From contig NCCV01000005.1 of the NCBI GenBank assembly GCA_002279825.1, forward strand, positions 181,416 through 245,415: a stretch of 64,000 nucleotides of DNA, read 5' to 3'. The stretch comes from Sphingomonadales bacterium 12-68-11. Lineage in GTDB: Bacteria > Pseudomonadota > Alphaproteobacteria > Sphingomonadales > Sphingomonadaceae. Shown one piece after another: positions 1 through 9,867 of this stretch. The notes under the pieces are model-generated. The model was not told where the DNA came from, did not search any database, and saw nothing but the letters and a program-made list of their open reading frames with translations. How positions within the stretch are numbered: position 1 is the first letter of the stretch; each line of letters starts with the position of its first letter. A program made the position numbers and the translations under genes.

Positions 1-2
1 TG

Positions 3-605
3 GTGAAAGGGCTGATCCCGCGCGAAGTCGCCACCATGATGCTGGTGCAGCTCCAGTCCGACCTCGCGAGCCGGGGGATGAGCCTTGCCAATCTCGAGCG
101 CGAAGGCCCGCTGCTGGCGCGCGCGGCGAGCGAGATCGCGGGCAATCAATACCCGAAGTTCGCGTTCTTCCACTGGGGCCTGACTTCGCGGGTCGAGGAA
201 CTGGTCGGGGTGCCGCTGCTGCCGAGCTACTGCTACTTCCGGCTCTACCGCGAAGGCGACATCTGCAAGGTCCACGGCGACCGGCTGGCCTGCGAGCACA
301 GCCTGTCGCTCACGCTCGACTATTCGGACGGGGTGCCCTGGCCGCTGGAGGTGGCGCGCGAGCCGATCGCGGCGCCCTACCAGCGCGCCGACCTCGCCTT
401 CGCGCCCGAAGAACGCAGCGGCTCGGTCAGCATGGAACCCGGCGACGCGGTACTCTATCAGGGCGTGCATCACCATCACGGCCGCACCGCGCCCAACCCC
501 AATGCGTGGTCGGCGCACCTGTTCTTGCATTGGGTCGCGCGCGGCGGGCCCTATGCCGATCAGGCGTTCGACGGCCGGCCGCCGCCGCCGCCGGTGCGGT
601 TCTGA
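3..605 (+). CDS. 2-oxoglutarate/Fe(II) oxygenase-like protein
   Basis: Open from a GTG at the very left edge, so the true start may lie outside the window; about 200 residues are visible. An H-G-D triad (about residues 91-93, in CKVHGDRLACEHS) and a distal histidine-rich segment (YQGVHHHHGRT, about residues 151-161) with a following Arg fit the H-x-D...H facial triad and 2-oxoglutarate-binding Arg of the 2OG-Fe(II) dioxygenase fold. By family it would be a cytosolic oxygenase hydroxylating a protein or small molecule; the substrate is unknown. No signal peptide is visible. The start of the next gene lies 11 bases downstream, so the two could be co-transcribed. The family call is inference from motif spacing. 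Confidence 0.6.
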   Translation: MKGLIPREVATMMLVQLQSDLASRGMSLANLEREGPLLARAASEIAGNQYPKFAFFHWGLTSRVEELVGVPLLPSYCYFRLYREGDICKVHGDRLACEHSLSLTLDYSDGVPWPLEVAREPIAAPYQRADLAFAPEERSGSVSMEPGDAVLYQGVHHHHGRTAPNPNAWSAHLFLHWVARGGPYADQAFDGRPPPPPVRF

Positions 606-616
606 GGAGAGGGGAC

Positions 617-943
617 ATGACGCTCGCAAGTTTGCTCGACAACCTGTTCCTGTTCGCGTTCGTGCTGTCCTGGCTGGGGTTCGGCGGGGGGCTGATCATC
701 GGAGCGCGCGGCGTGCCCGGGCGGACAAAGCCAGCGATGTGGCTGTGGCTGGCAGTGCCGATCGTGCTGGTGGCGCTGATCGTGCTGCCGTACGGCGACC
801 CGGCGCTGGAAGGCGAAGCGGCGCGCCGCAACGCGCCGTTTGCGGTCCTGCTCTACGGCGTCGTGCTCAGCATTCCCTACGCGATCGCCAGCTTCATCGG
901 GCTTGGGCTGGGCAGGGCCCTGCGCGGGCGGCGGCGCCCATGA
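617..943 (+). CDS. small inner-membrane protein, unknown function
   Basis: 108 residues from an ATG preceded by a strong purine-rich ribosome binding site (gaggagagggg). There are three hydrophobic segments (about residues 7-29, 41-57 and 75-98) and a basic C-terminus (GRALRGRRRP), so it should be a polytopic inner-membrane protein with the C-terminus in the cytosol. No domain is recognised. Its TGA stop overlaps the ATG of the next gene (ATGA), which points to translational coupling with the downstream gene. Longer in-frame extensions upstream overlap the oxygenase gene and were not used because the ATG at 617 has the good ribosome binding site. Confidence 0.6.
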   Translation: MTLASLLDNLFLFAFVLSWLGFGGGLIIGARGVPGRTKPAMWLWLAVPIVLVALIVLPYGDPALEGEAARRNAPFAVLLYGVVLSIPYAIASFIGLGLGRALRGRRRP

Positions 944-1434
944 GCGGCTGGGCGCTCGGAGCAGCGGGGGTTGGCCCGCTGGGAGTCGTTGCTGTGGCGC
1001 TGCTCGCACTGGCGGGCGCGTTCGCGATACACGCCTTGCAGAGCCGCAGGCGTGCGCGCTCGGGCGAGTCGGGGCCCGGACCGCTGGCGCCGACCGACGC
1101 GGAGATCGCCGGCCGGATGCGCGCCATTGCCGCGAGAATGGGGCTTCCCGAGCGAGTCCTGCCGCGCGCCACCCAACCCGCCGGCGACGGCGATTTCGTA
1201 TGGCGCGAGGGCGATCGCTTTCGTTACCAGAGCCTGGAACGCGGATACCCCGTGGCCGACCATGCCGCCGCGTCGCTCGACGAGATTCTCTACCTGGTGT
1301 TCCGCGACCGCGCCTGGATGCACGCCTATCTCGCCACGCGCGGCAGCGACGAGGCGACGCGTGAGGCGCGCGTGGCCGAGCGGCAGCGGGCTATGCTGGC
1401 GGCGGCCGATCCGGCGTGGGGGGCGCGCGCGTAA
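940..1434 (+). CDS. membrane-anchored protein with Imm63-like C-terminal region
   Basis: 164 residues. The ATG overlaps the previous stop codon (ATGA). An N-terminal hydrophobic segment (about residues 8-30) followed by a basic stretch (QSRRRARS) suggests a single-pass anchor with a cytosolic remainder. The C-terminal part, with ERGYPVADHAAASLDEILYL and VFRDRAW, resembles the ER(G)-x-DLDELLYW-x-F signature I remember for the immunity-protein family Imm63, which is known from polymorphic toxin loci and also occurs as a stand-alone domain. No toxin gene is recognisable next to it. The domain match is from memory only. The gene ends in TAATG, whose ATG begins a tiny ORF. Confidence 0.5.
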   Translation: MSGWALGAAGVGPLGVVAVALLALAGAFAIHALQSRRRARSGESGPGPLAPTDAEIAGRMRAIAARMGLPERVLPRATQPAGDGDFVWREGDRFRYQSLERGYPVADHAAASLDEILYLVFRDRAWMHAYLATRGSDEATREARVAERQRAMLAAADPAWGARA

Positions 1435-1517
1435 TGGACCAGAGCGCGCTGCTGGTAATCGTCGCCGCGCTGCTCGGCTTTGCGATCAGCCGCTGGCTGC
1501 GCTCGCGGCGCAAGTGA
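1434..1517 (+). CDS. 27-residue putative transmembrane microprotein
   Basis: The ATG overlaps the stop of the previous gene (TAATG). The predicted peptide has 27 residues: a short polar N-terminus (MDQS), one hydrophobic helix of about 15 residues and a strongly basic tail (RWLRSRRK). That is the architecture of single-pass bacterial microproteins, with N-terminus outside and basic C-terminus inside. Tight packing behind two small membrane-protein genes suggests the same transcript. A chance ORF of this size is possible; the overlapping start and coherent helix-plus-basic-tail organisation are the only evidence. Confidence 0.4.
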   Translation: MDQSALLVIVAALLGFAISRWLRSRRK

Positions 1518-1538
1518 CGCGCGCGCCGCGCCGGCGCG

Positions 1539-2492
1539 TCAGCGACCGTAAACCCGCGCCGACTGCGCGAGCCGCTGGCGCGCGGTGTTGCCGGGGACGG
1601 CGATCGCGGTGGCCGGATCGTAAACCTTGCCGACCGCCGCACTGCCGGGTTCGACGTAGATCTCGACTTTGGTGTTGCTGTAGCCGCTCGGGGTATAGCG
1701 CACCCAGTAACCGTCGGGATGCTCGCTCCAGCGCGCGGCGGGCACGCCGATGCTGCCCGGCCCGGTTGGCGCCATGCCAGCCAGAACCGCGACGCGCTCC
1801 ATCTCGGCGAACGAGCTGCCGCCGCTGGTCAGCATGCCGCGCAGCCGCGATTCGGCTTCCACGACGGCGCGCAGCGGCGCGGGGAGCGGGCCGGTGATCC
1901 GCGACAGCTCGCCGCTGGTCAGCATTGAGAGGGCATTGCGGTTGAGCGTGGCGAGCTGGCGCGGCGTGAGCAGCTGCGAGGCGACGAGCTTGAGCCGATT
2001 GTCGAGATCCTCGAACTTGGCGCGCGCGACGATCGCCCAGAGCAGGAGCTGGACGTCGCGCTGCGCGATTTCGGGATGATCGTTGACGTTCTGAAGGATG
2101 GCGATGACCGCATCGCGTGCCGAGCCCTTGACCGGCGCGTAGAGGTAACCGTCGCCGCCGCCCGGACCGTGCGTGCCAGCGTGGAGGCAATAGCTTTGCG
2201 CCTGCATCGCGTAATAGCCGGCGGCGAGCACGAACGCGCCGTCTTCGTTCTGCGGCAACCCGTCGAGCGGCTCGGCCTGGCCGGGGCGGAAACCGTCCCG
2301 CGAAGGATCGGCCCACTCGGCATCCCGGATGCTGGTGCTGACCGGCTGCGGCCCCGACAGGAAATCGGGCATCGGCACCGCGCGCGTCACTTCGCCGAGC
2401 GCGCGGCCGAGATTGCCGAACTGGGCGTGCGCGGTGCCCGCCAGGCCCAAAGCGAGCGCCACGCCGGCGATCCCGATCAGTTTCCGATGCAT
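1539..2492 (-). CDS. secreted protein of unknown function
   Basis: 317 residues with a clear Sec signal peptide: basic MHRK, a hydrophobic core and an AHA cleavage motif before QFGNLG (cut near residue 23). The mature part is rich in Ala, Leu and Arg, contains a small Gly-rich segment (HGPGGGDGYLYAPVKG) and helical segments, and ends in a beta-like region around the peptide PDGYWVRYTPSGYSNTKVEI. No catalytic motif was recognised. It stands alone, convergent with the small membrane-protein genes and divergent from the lipoprotein gene at 2607. Probably periplasmic. Confidence 0.65.
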   Translation of the reverse strand: MHRKLIGIAGVALALGLAGTAHAQFGNLGRALGEVTRAVPMPDFLSGPQPVSTSIRDAEWADPSRDGFRPGQAEPLDGLPQNEDGAFVLAAGYYAMQAQSYCLHAGTHGPGGGDGYLYAPVKGSARDAVIAILQNVNDHPEIAQRDVQLLLWAIVARAKFEDLDNRLKLVASQLLTPRQLATLNRNALSMLTSGELSRITGPLPAPLRAVVEAESRLRGMLTSGGSSFAEMERVAVLAGMAPTGPGSIGVPAARWSEHPDGYWVRYTPSGYSNTKVEIYVEPGSAAVGKVYDPATAIAVPGNTARQRLAQSARVYGR

Positions 2493-2606
2493 TGTCTGCG
2501 CCCCCGCAATCGACGAACTCCAAAGCCCTGATATGATCGCCCAGCAAGGCTGTCGAGTGACAGGAATCAGGTGACGCGGAAGGCGCGGCAGGACTAGGAC
2601 ACGCCC

Positions 2607-3107
2607 ATGAGATTGACCCGAAAGCCGCTGGCCGCGTTCGCCGCGGGCCTCGTGTCGAGCGCGCTTTGGCTCACGGGATGCGCGCCGCCGCGCGGCGATC
2701 CGCCGCTGCCCGCGCCGCTGGCCGACGACCGGGCCCGGCCGGCGCTAGCGCTGATCGAACAGGTGCTGAGCGAGCATTTCGCCGCTCAGGCCGGCGCAGC
2801 CGGCCCGACCACCACGTGCGTCAGCCTGGCGCCGGAGCCGCTGACCGCGGACGACGAGGCGGCGCTGATGGGCCGGTTCGTGCGCCTCGCGCCGGCCTCG
2901 CGCTGCCGACCCGGCGCCGCGGGGCCGAGCGATGCGATCGTCGGCACGCCTGCCGAACTGATCCAGGTCTACGAATTCGCCTGCCAGAGCGACGAACGCT
3001 GCGCCGGCTGGGTCACCCGCAGCGGCCGTCCGGCAACCCGCTATGCAATGGAATGGCGAGACGGCGCGTGGCGGTTCACCGCGGACAGACGGCTGCTCGC
3101 GGAATGA
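2607..3107 (+). CDS. putative lipoprotein, unknown function
   Basis: 166 residues. The N-terminus is a lipoprotein signal: basic MRLTRK, a hydrophobic stretch and the lipobox LTGC, giving a lipid-modified Cys near residue 25. The mature protein has four further cysteines spread over the domain (in TTCVS, SRCRPG, FACQSDERCAG), which may form disulfides in the periplasm. No known domain was recognised. Its TGA overlaps the ATG of the next gene (ATGA), so the two exported proteins are probably made from one transcript. Confidence 0.65.
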   Translation: MRLTRKPLAAFAAGLVSSALWLTGCAPPRGDPPLPAPLADDRARPALALIEQVLSEHFAAQAGAAGPTTTCVSLAPEPLTADDEAALMGRFVRLAPASRCRPGAAGPSDAIVGTPAELIQVYEFACQSDERCAGWVTRSGRPATRYAMEWRDGAWRFTADRRLLAE

Positions 3108-3496
3108 TAGACACGACACGGCGCGAGTTTGCCGGCGGGGCGACGGCGACGCTGCTGTTGTGGGGCGCGATTTCAGGAACGGGGAAGGCGGCGGAGATGG
3201 AGGAGCTTTACGGGTTGATCGGCGAGATGAAGGCCGCACCGGGCAAGCGCGCCGAGCTGGTCGGCTACCTGCTCGAAGGCACCGACGGGATGCCGGGCAA
3301 CCTCGCCTACCTGGTTGCCGAGGACGCCGCCGATCCGGATACGATCTGGATCACCGAAGTGTGGCACAGCAAGGCCGATCACGCGAACAGTCTGCAATTG
3401 CCGGGCGTGCAGGCGGCGATCGCCAAGGCGCGGCCGATCATCGCGGGGTTCGGCCGACAGATCGAGACACGGCCCGTGGGGATGGACGCAAGATGA
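3104..3496 (+). CDS. exported ABM-fold (antibiotic biosynthesis monooxygenase-like) protein
   Basis: 130 residues starting at the ATG that overlaps the previous stop. The N-terminus TTRREFAGG followed by a hydrophobic stretch is a twin-arginine (Tat)-type signal, so the protein is probably exported folded. The mature part, LYGLIGEMKAAPGKRAELVG followed by a central beta segment and WITEVWHSKADHANS, matches the short dimeric alpha/beta-barrel ABM family (quinol-oxidising monooxygenases, heme-degrading relatives and YgiN-like proteins): the K-A-x-P-G-K-R-x-E-L opening and the W-x-S-x-x-x-H are typical. Substrate unknown. An earlier in-frame start at 2666 would overlap the lipoprotein gene and was rejected. 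Confidence 0.7.
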   Translation: MIDTTRREFAGGATATLLLWGAISGTGKAAEMEELYGLIGEMKAAPGKRAELVGYLLEGTDGMPGNLAYLVAEDAADPDTIWITEVWHSKADHANSLQLPGVQAAIAKARPIIAGFGRQIETRPVGMDAR

Positions 3497-5818
<2,322 letters not shown>

Positions 5819-5850
5819 TACGGAAGCGCGCGAAGAGGGGCGCGGCCTAA

Positions 5851-6378
5851 GTGCCCCGCAAGCTCAAGGTGTTCCGGATGCCGATCGGGTTCGACGACGC
5901 CTATGTCGCGGCGCCGAGCCGCAAGGCGGCACTGGCTGCGTGGGGCGCCGAGCACGACCAATTCGCGCGCGGGGTGGCGGAGGAAGTCACCGATCCGGCC
6001 CTGATCCAAGCGCCGCTCGCGCACCCCGGTGAGGTGATCCGCCTCTCGCGCGGGGATCTGGCGGCGCAGCTCAAGGCCGGGCCGCCGAAGCGCAAGAAGG
6101 CGAGCGCGGCGGTCGTGGGCGATGCGCCGGAACGTAAGAAACCCAAGCCTTCGCCTCCGCCCAAGCGTGACGAACTGGATGCCGCCGAGGCGGCGCTGGA
6201 AGCGGCCGAACAGGGCCACTCTGCGAGGATTGCCGCGCTCGAGGCCGAACGCGAGGCGATCGCCGCCGGGCTGACCGAGCTGCATGCCAAACGCAACAAG
6301 GATCTGGCCAAGCTGGTCCGCCAGCGCGACGCGGCGAAGGACGCCTATCGCGCGGCGCTGGAGAAGTGGAGCGAGTGA
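5851..6378 (+). CDS. TolA-like coiled-coil protein, unknown function
   Basis: 175 residues from a GTG start. The first 75 residues form a small alpha/beta-looking domain (KLKVFRMPIGFDDAYVAAPS). A basic and proline-rich linker follows (KRKKAS to KPSPPPKRDE), then a charged Ala/Glu/Lys helix from about residue 110 to the end that looks like a coiled coil. Annotated relatives in sphingomonads are often labelled cell-envelope TolA-like on the basis of that helix; there is no transmembrane segment here, so it is unlikely to be a true TolA. It follows ligA by 32 bases in the same direction. Function unknown. Confidence 0.6.
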   Translation: MPRKLKVFRMPIGFDDAYVAAPSRKAALAAWGAEHDQFARGVAEEVTDPALIQAPLAHPGEVIRLSRGDLAAQLKAGPPKRKKASAAVVGDAPERKKPKPSPPPKRDELDAAEAALEAAEQGHSARIAALEAEREAIAAGLTELHAKRNKDLAKLVRQRDAAKDAYRAALEKWSE

Positions 6379-6415
6379 GTTGGCGCGGCTCGCCGGCGTG
6401 GACTATCGTGCGTGC

Positions 6416-6757
6416 ATGGACGTCACGATCTACCACAACCCCCGCTGCGGGACTTCGCGCGCCGCGCTCGGCCTGATCCGCGACGCGGGCATCGAGCCGC
6501 GGGTCATCGAATATCTCAAGACACCGCTCGACCGGGCCGAACTGTCGAGCCTGACCGCACGGATGGGCGTGCCGGTGCGCACCGTGGTCCGCGCGAAGGA
6601 GGCGCTTTATGCCGAGCTTGGCCTCGACGCGGCGGACGATGATGCGCTGCTGGGCGCGATGATCGCGTACCCGATCCTGATGAACCGGCCGATCGTGGTC
6701 ACGCCGAAGGGCGCCGCGCTGTGCCGGCCTTCGGACGCGGTGTTAGGGCTGCTCTAG
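6416..6757 (+). CDS. arsC: ArsC-family arsenate reductase (glutaredoxin type)
   Basis: 113 residues of the thioredoxin-like ArsC/Spx fold. IYHNPRCGTSRAALGLIRD at the N-terminus has the active-site Cys in the N-P-x-C-G-x-S-R pattern, and the C-terminal PILMNRPIVVTPKGAALCRP carries the RP-IV motif of the family. Such enzymes reduce arsenate to arsenite with glutathione and glutaredoxin, though the YfgD-type members lack a proven arsenic role. No arsenite pump or ArsR regulator is nearby, so a housekeeping role is as likely as arsenic resistance. Start is the ATG at 6416; upstream in-frame residues overlap the previous gene. Confidence 0.85.
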   Translation: MDVTIYHNPRCGTSRAALGLIRDAGIEPRVIEYLKTPLDRAELSSLTARMGVPVRTVVRAKEALYAELGLDAADDDALLGAMIAYPILMNRPIVVTPKGAALCRPSDAVLGLL

Positions 6758-6778
6758 AACCGGCGCACTATCCCACGT

Positions 6779-6845
6779 CCGTTCGTGTCGAGCGAAGTCG
6801 AGACACCGGGCGCTGGCGTGTCTCGACTTCGCTCGACACGAACGG
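6779..6845. repeat. perfect 28-bp inverted repeat (family A), bidirectional terminator position
   Basis: Arms 6779-6806 and 6818-6845 are exact reverse complements, starting ccgttcgtgtcgagcgaagt and ending in the matching sequence, with an 11-base loop. It sits between the convergent genes arsC and the esterase, the normal place for a transcription terminator, but lacks a T-run. A second copy with one or two changes occurs at 11501-11570, so it is a dispersed element rather than a unique hairpin. Confidence 0.85.
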
Positions 6846-6886
6846 GAACAGGGGCAAGGGCCAGAGGCCAAGGGCATTGGCAGGGG

Positions 6887-8194
6887 CTAGCGGCTTCCCG
6901 CGAACCTCGCTTCGTGGGCGTAGAACCGCTCCATGCCCGGCCAGGGCACGTGGCCTTCGGTGTGCTGGTACCAGCCGAGCGTGTAGCCGGCCTGCGGGGC
7001 GGCGCCGGGCGCGGGCATCGGGCCGCCAGGGACGGCGCTGCCCGACAGCGCCCAGGCGGGCTGCGCGGCGCGGACCGCTTGCCACATGCCGGTGGGATCG
7101 ACCCAAGCGTCGCCTTTTTCCTTGGTGCCGCTGGTGACGAACAGCGGGCGCGGGGCGCGCAGGGCGATCAGGGTGTGGGCATCGATCGGCAGGTCGGCGG
7201 TGGTGCGGGTGCCGCTGGCGTACGTCATCACGTTGGGCGTGAACCAGTGGAACGCGCCGCTGCTGGCCATGTTCTCCCACCGCTCGCCGAAGTCGCGTCG
7301 CATCAGCTTGGCGCCGCCCGCGCCGGAGCTCGAGACGTTGGCATCGGCGAAGGCATGGTCGAACGCGGCGGCGACCAGCACGCCCTTGCCGAAGCGCGAA
7401 TGGCCGACGAGCGAGATGCGGTTGGCACTGATGCGCGGATCGCGCGCGAGTTCCTCGCGCAACTGGCTTGCGCCCCAGGCCCAGGCGCGCAGCGCGCCCC
7501 AGTCGGTCCGCTCGCGCGGCCAGCGGGCGAGGCCGATCACGCCTTGCGCCATCTGCGCGGCGTTGTCGGCCTGGAGCAGTTGCGGGCGGTATGCGACGTG
7601 CGCGAAGCCATGGCGCAAGGCGACCGTGACGGTGTCGGGCGGGCGCGGGCCACCGCCGGATAGCGCCGCGACGTTGAAGTTGGGGGGCCACATGTACGTG
7701 TAGTCGATCAGCGCGGGCGCCTGGCGGGCGCGGGCTGGGCCAGAAACTTGGGGAAAGGTGATCGTGGCATCGATCATGGGCCCCTGGCGGCCGTCGGGCG
7801 CGACGACCTGGCCGATCCAGTGCTCGGCCGTGGTGCCGCGGCGCGAGGGGACGGCTTCCTTGCGCCAGACCACGCGGAACTGCGAGACGACCTCGGGAAT
7901 GCGGCCGGTCCAGTTGTCTTCGACCAGCCGGGCGAGCTCGGCGCGGCGGGTTTGCCAGGCGGCGGGCGTCGGCGCGGCGCCGGTGTAGAGCGGGGGCAGG
8001 GTGAAGGTGCCGACTTTGGCTTCGTCGGAGTTCGAGGAATGGGGCTGGCCCGGATCGCTGGTCGCGCCGCGGCGCAGTTCGCCGAAGCCGAGGCGGGTGC
8101 GCTCTGCCGCATGGACCTGCTCGGAAGTGGGAGCCTGCTGGGCTTGCAGTGGAACCGCAAGCAATACCGCCAAGGCCAACGCCACGCGCTTCAT
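6887..8194 (-). CDS. secreted CE15-like (glucuronoyl esterase-type) alpha/beta-hydrolase
   Basis: 435 residues with a Sec signal peptide (MKRVALALAVLLAVPLQAQ, cut near residue 19). The alpha/beta-hydrolase signature is GHSRFGKG with the nucleophile Ser near residue 266; the G-x-S-R-x-G-K form is characteristic of carbohydrate esterase family 15, which cleaves ester bonds between lignin alcohols and glucuronoyl groups of xylan. The catalytic His is likely in HTEGHVPWPG near residue 414. ARWPRERTDWGALRAWAWGA before the Ser and the GTKEKGDAWVDPTGMWQA segment also fit the family. It is the last gene of the minus-strand group that starts at 11478. Substrate on a bacterium without an obvious xylan-utilisation locus nearby is uncertain. 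Confidence 0.8.
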   Translation of the reverse strand: MKRVALALAVLLAVPLQAQQAPTSEQVHAAERTRLGFGELRRGATSDPGQPHSSNSDEAKVGTFTLPPLYTGAAPTPAAWQTRRAELARLVEDNWTGRIPEVVSQFRVVWRKEAVPSRRGTTAEHWIGQVVAPDGRQGPMIDATITFPQVSGPARARQAPALIDYTYMWPPNFNVAALSGGGPRPPDTVTVALRHGFAHVAYRPQLLQADNAAQMAQGVIGLARWPRERTDWGALRAWAWGASQLREELARDPRISANRISLVGHSRFGKGVLVAAAFDHAFADANVSSSGAGGAKLMRRDFGERWENMASSGAFHWFTPNVMTYASGTRTTADLPIDAHTLIALRAPRPLFVTSGTKEKGDAWVDPTGMWQAVRAAQPAWALSGSAVPGGPMPAPGAAPQAGYTLGWYQHTEGHVPWPGMERFYAHEARFAGSR

Positions 8195-8213
8195 CTCATC
8201 CTCCCAGCAAGTC

Positions 8214-8891
8214 TTACGGGCGGTCTGGCGCCGCTATCCACTTCATGACACCGCCCGCGAGCGGCGTCCACCGGCCGATGCGCACGCCCGCATCGGCCAG
8301 CCGGTCGCCGGTCCATTGGTTGCAGGTGTTGGTCGCGGTGTATGTGCCGGGCGCGTCGTAGAACACGTCCTGTGGACCATAGCCGGGATAGCGGACGCGC
8401 GAGCTTTTCGATAGGCTGCGCTCGATCGAGGCGACGAGCCGGCGGTACTCGGCGCGCGTCAGCATAAGCGGGCGGGCGCTGTCCGATGGCGCCGGGCGGA
8501 CGTAGTGCGCGACATGGAGCAGCCCTTCGCCGCCGAACCCGACGATGCGCAGCACCGTGCTGGGTCTGAGGTCGAGCCAGGTCGGGGTGTTGAGGAATAC
8601 CTCGCGCTCGCCCCACGAGATCGAGACATGGGTGTAAGGGAGGTCGGGCAGGGCGATGTCCGAGGTGGGGAAGTCGCCGCGCCAGTCTTTCTCCGGCGTG
8701 ACTAGCGGCAGTACCAGCGCGGTGTGGATGCCGTTGGTCTCGACCATGATCTCAATGCCTTCGCGCGGCTCCTGCCAGCCGGAATTGCGCGGGATCGAAG
8801 AGCCGATCCAGGCGGCGAGGAGGAATGCCAGATGCGCCAGCACGACGCCGGTGAGGATCGCGCCGAGCGCCTTTAGCACCCTCTTCGTCAT
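8214..8891 (-). CDS. DUF2459 / TIGR02117 family protein
   Basis: 225 residues from the ATG at 8891. An N-terminal transmembrane segment (ILTGVVLAHLAFLLAAWIG) precedes a periplasmic domain containing VETNGIHTALVLPL, ISWGEREVFLNTPTW, and a conserved C-terminal part with TATNTCNQWTGDRLADAGV. The invariant H-T/N-x-L-V-x-P and the T-C-N-x-W motif are those of the DUF2459 (TIGR02117) family, which has the look of a papain/NlpC-like fold but no established activity. A longer in-frame start at 8966 was rejected because those 25 residues are encoded by a dispersed repeat. The start codon itself lies inside that repeat. Confidence 0.8.
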   Translation of the reverse strand: MTKRVLKALGAILTGVVLAHLAFLLAAWIGSSIPRNSGWQEPREGIEIMVETNGIHTALVLPLVTPEKDWRGDFPTSDIALPDLPYTHVSISWGEREVFLNTPTWLDLRPSTVLRIVGFGGEGLLHVAHYVRPAPSDSARPLMLTRAEYRRLVASIERSLSKSSRVRYPGYGPQDVFYDAPGTYTATNTCNQWTGDRLADAGVRIGRWTPLAGGVMKWIAAPDRP

Positions 8892-8973
8892 TGCGAGCGA
8901 AGCGAAGCAATCCAGAGCGTCGAGCAAATCGCTCTGGATTGCCGCGGGACCTTCGGCCCCTCGCAACGACGAA
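8884..8973. repeat. dispersed palindromic repeat (family B) between prmA and the DUF2459 gene
   Basis: Contains cgtcattgcgagcgaagcga (from 8886), then caatccagagcg, a loop, the complementary cgctctggattgc (8931-8943) and a terminal ctcgcaacgacg (8961-8972) complementary to the opening cgtcattgcgag. This cgtcattgcgag...gcaatccag pattern is a known type of interspersed repeat in alphaproteobacteria. It fills almost the entire intergenic space, and its left end includes the ATG of the DUF2459 gene (minus strand). Confidence 0.75.
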
Positions 8974-9867
8974 TCATAGTGGCCGGCGCCGCAGCCACAG
9001 GATCGACCAGTCGCCGTTGACCAGCCGCCCGGCGAGGCGGAAGCCGGCGGTGCGGTAGGCAGCGCGCACCCACGGCTCCTGGGTGGTCAGCAGCCCGGCG
9101 AGCAGCAGGTGGCCGCGCGGCGCGACCGCCTCGGCAAATTCGCCGGCCAGTTCGATCAGCGGGCCGGCGAGGATGTTGGCGATCAGCAGGTCGTAAGGCG
9201 CGCGGCCCGCGAGCACCGCATCGTCCAGCCCTTCCGCCACGATCATCGCCAGTTCGCCCGCGCCGGTGCCGAGCGGCACGCGGTTGAGCAGCGCGTTTTC
9301 GGCCACCACGCGTTCGCACACCGCGTCGATGTCGCTGGCGACGGCGCGCGCGTGCGGCCACAGGCGCAGCGCGGCGAAGGCGAGCAGGCCGGTGCCGGTG
9401 CCGACGTCGGCGAGATTGCGCACCACCGCGCCGCTCCTCCGGATCGCTTCGAGCACCGCCAGGCAGCCGGCGGTGGTGGCGTGCTGGCCGGTCCCGAAGG
9501 CCTGCGCGGCGGGGATCACGAGGTCGATTGCGGCGGGGTCGGCGGGGTACTCCGGGGTGTGGATGTGGAAGCGCCCGGCGCGGATCGGTGCGACCCGTTT
9601 CTGTGTTTCGGCGACCCAGTCTGTATCCGGGAGCGGCTCGGCGGTGAGCGGGGGGGGATCGGCGAACAGGGCGGCGACCGCCTTGCGCTCGGCCGCCGTG
9701 GGGCGGCCCGCGAAGTAGGCTTCGAGCACCCAGTCATCGGGGCGATCCTCAGCGATCTCGCTGCCGGTCAGGACGATCGCGGGGTCCCAGTCATCGAGCG
9801 CTTCGTGCGCGGCGAGCGCGGACTGGACCGCTCCCTTGGAGGCGAGCGCAACGAGTTTCCAGCTCAC
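8974..9867 (-). CDS. prmA: ribosomal protein L11 methyltransferase
   Basis: 297 residues. It transfers methyl groups from S-adenosylmethionine to ribosomal protein L11 in the cytosol. The PrmA signature IPAAQAFGTGQHATT is followed by the SAM-binding DVGTGTGLLAFAALRL, then ASDIDAVCERVVAENALLN and YDLLIANILAGPLIEL (the N-I-L-A motif), all in the order expected for the C-terminal methyltransferase domain after an N-terminal substrate domain. Length matches the family. The ATG overlaps the TGA of the upstream metallo-beta-lactamase gene (ATGA), indicating one operon. Confidence 0.93.
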   Translation of the reverse strand: MSWKLVALASKGAVQSALAAHEALDDWDPAIVLTGSEIAEDRPDDWVLEAYFAGRPTAAERKAVAALFADPPPLTAEPLPDTDWVAETQKRVAPIRAGRFHIHTPEYPADPAAIDLVIPAAQAFGTGQHATTAGCLAVLEAIRRSGAVVRNLADVGTGTGLLAFAALRLWPHARAVASDIDAVCERVVAENALLNRVPLGTGAGELAMIVAEGLDDAVLAGRAPYDLLIANILAGPLIELAGEFAEAVAPRGHLLLAGLLTTQEPWVRAAYRTAGFRLAGRLVNGDWSILWLRRRPL

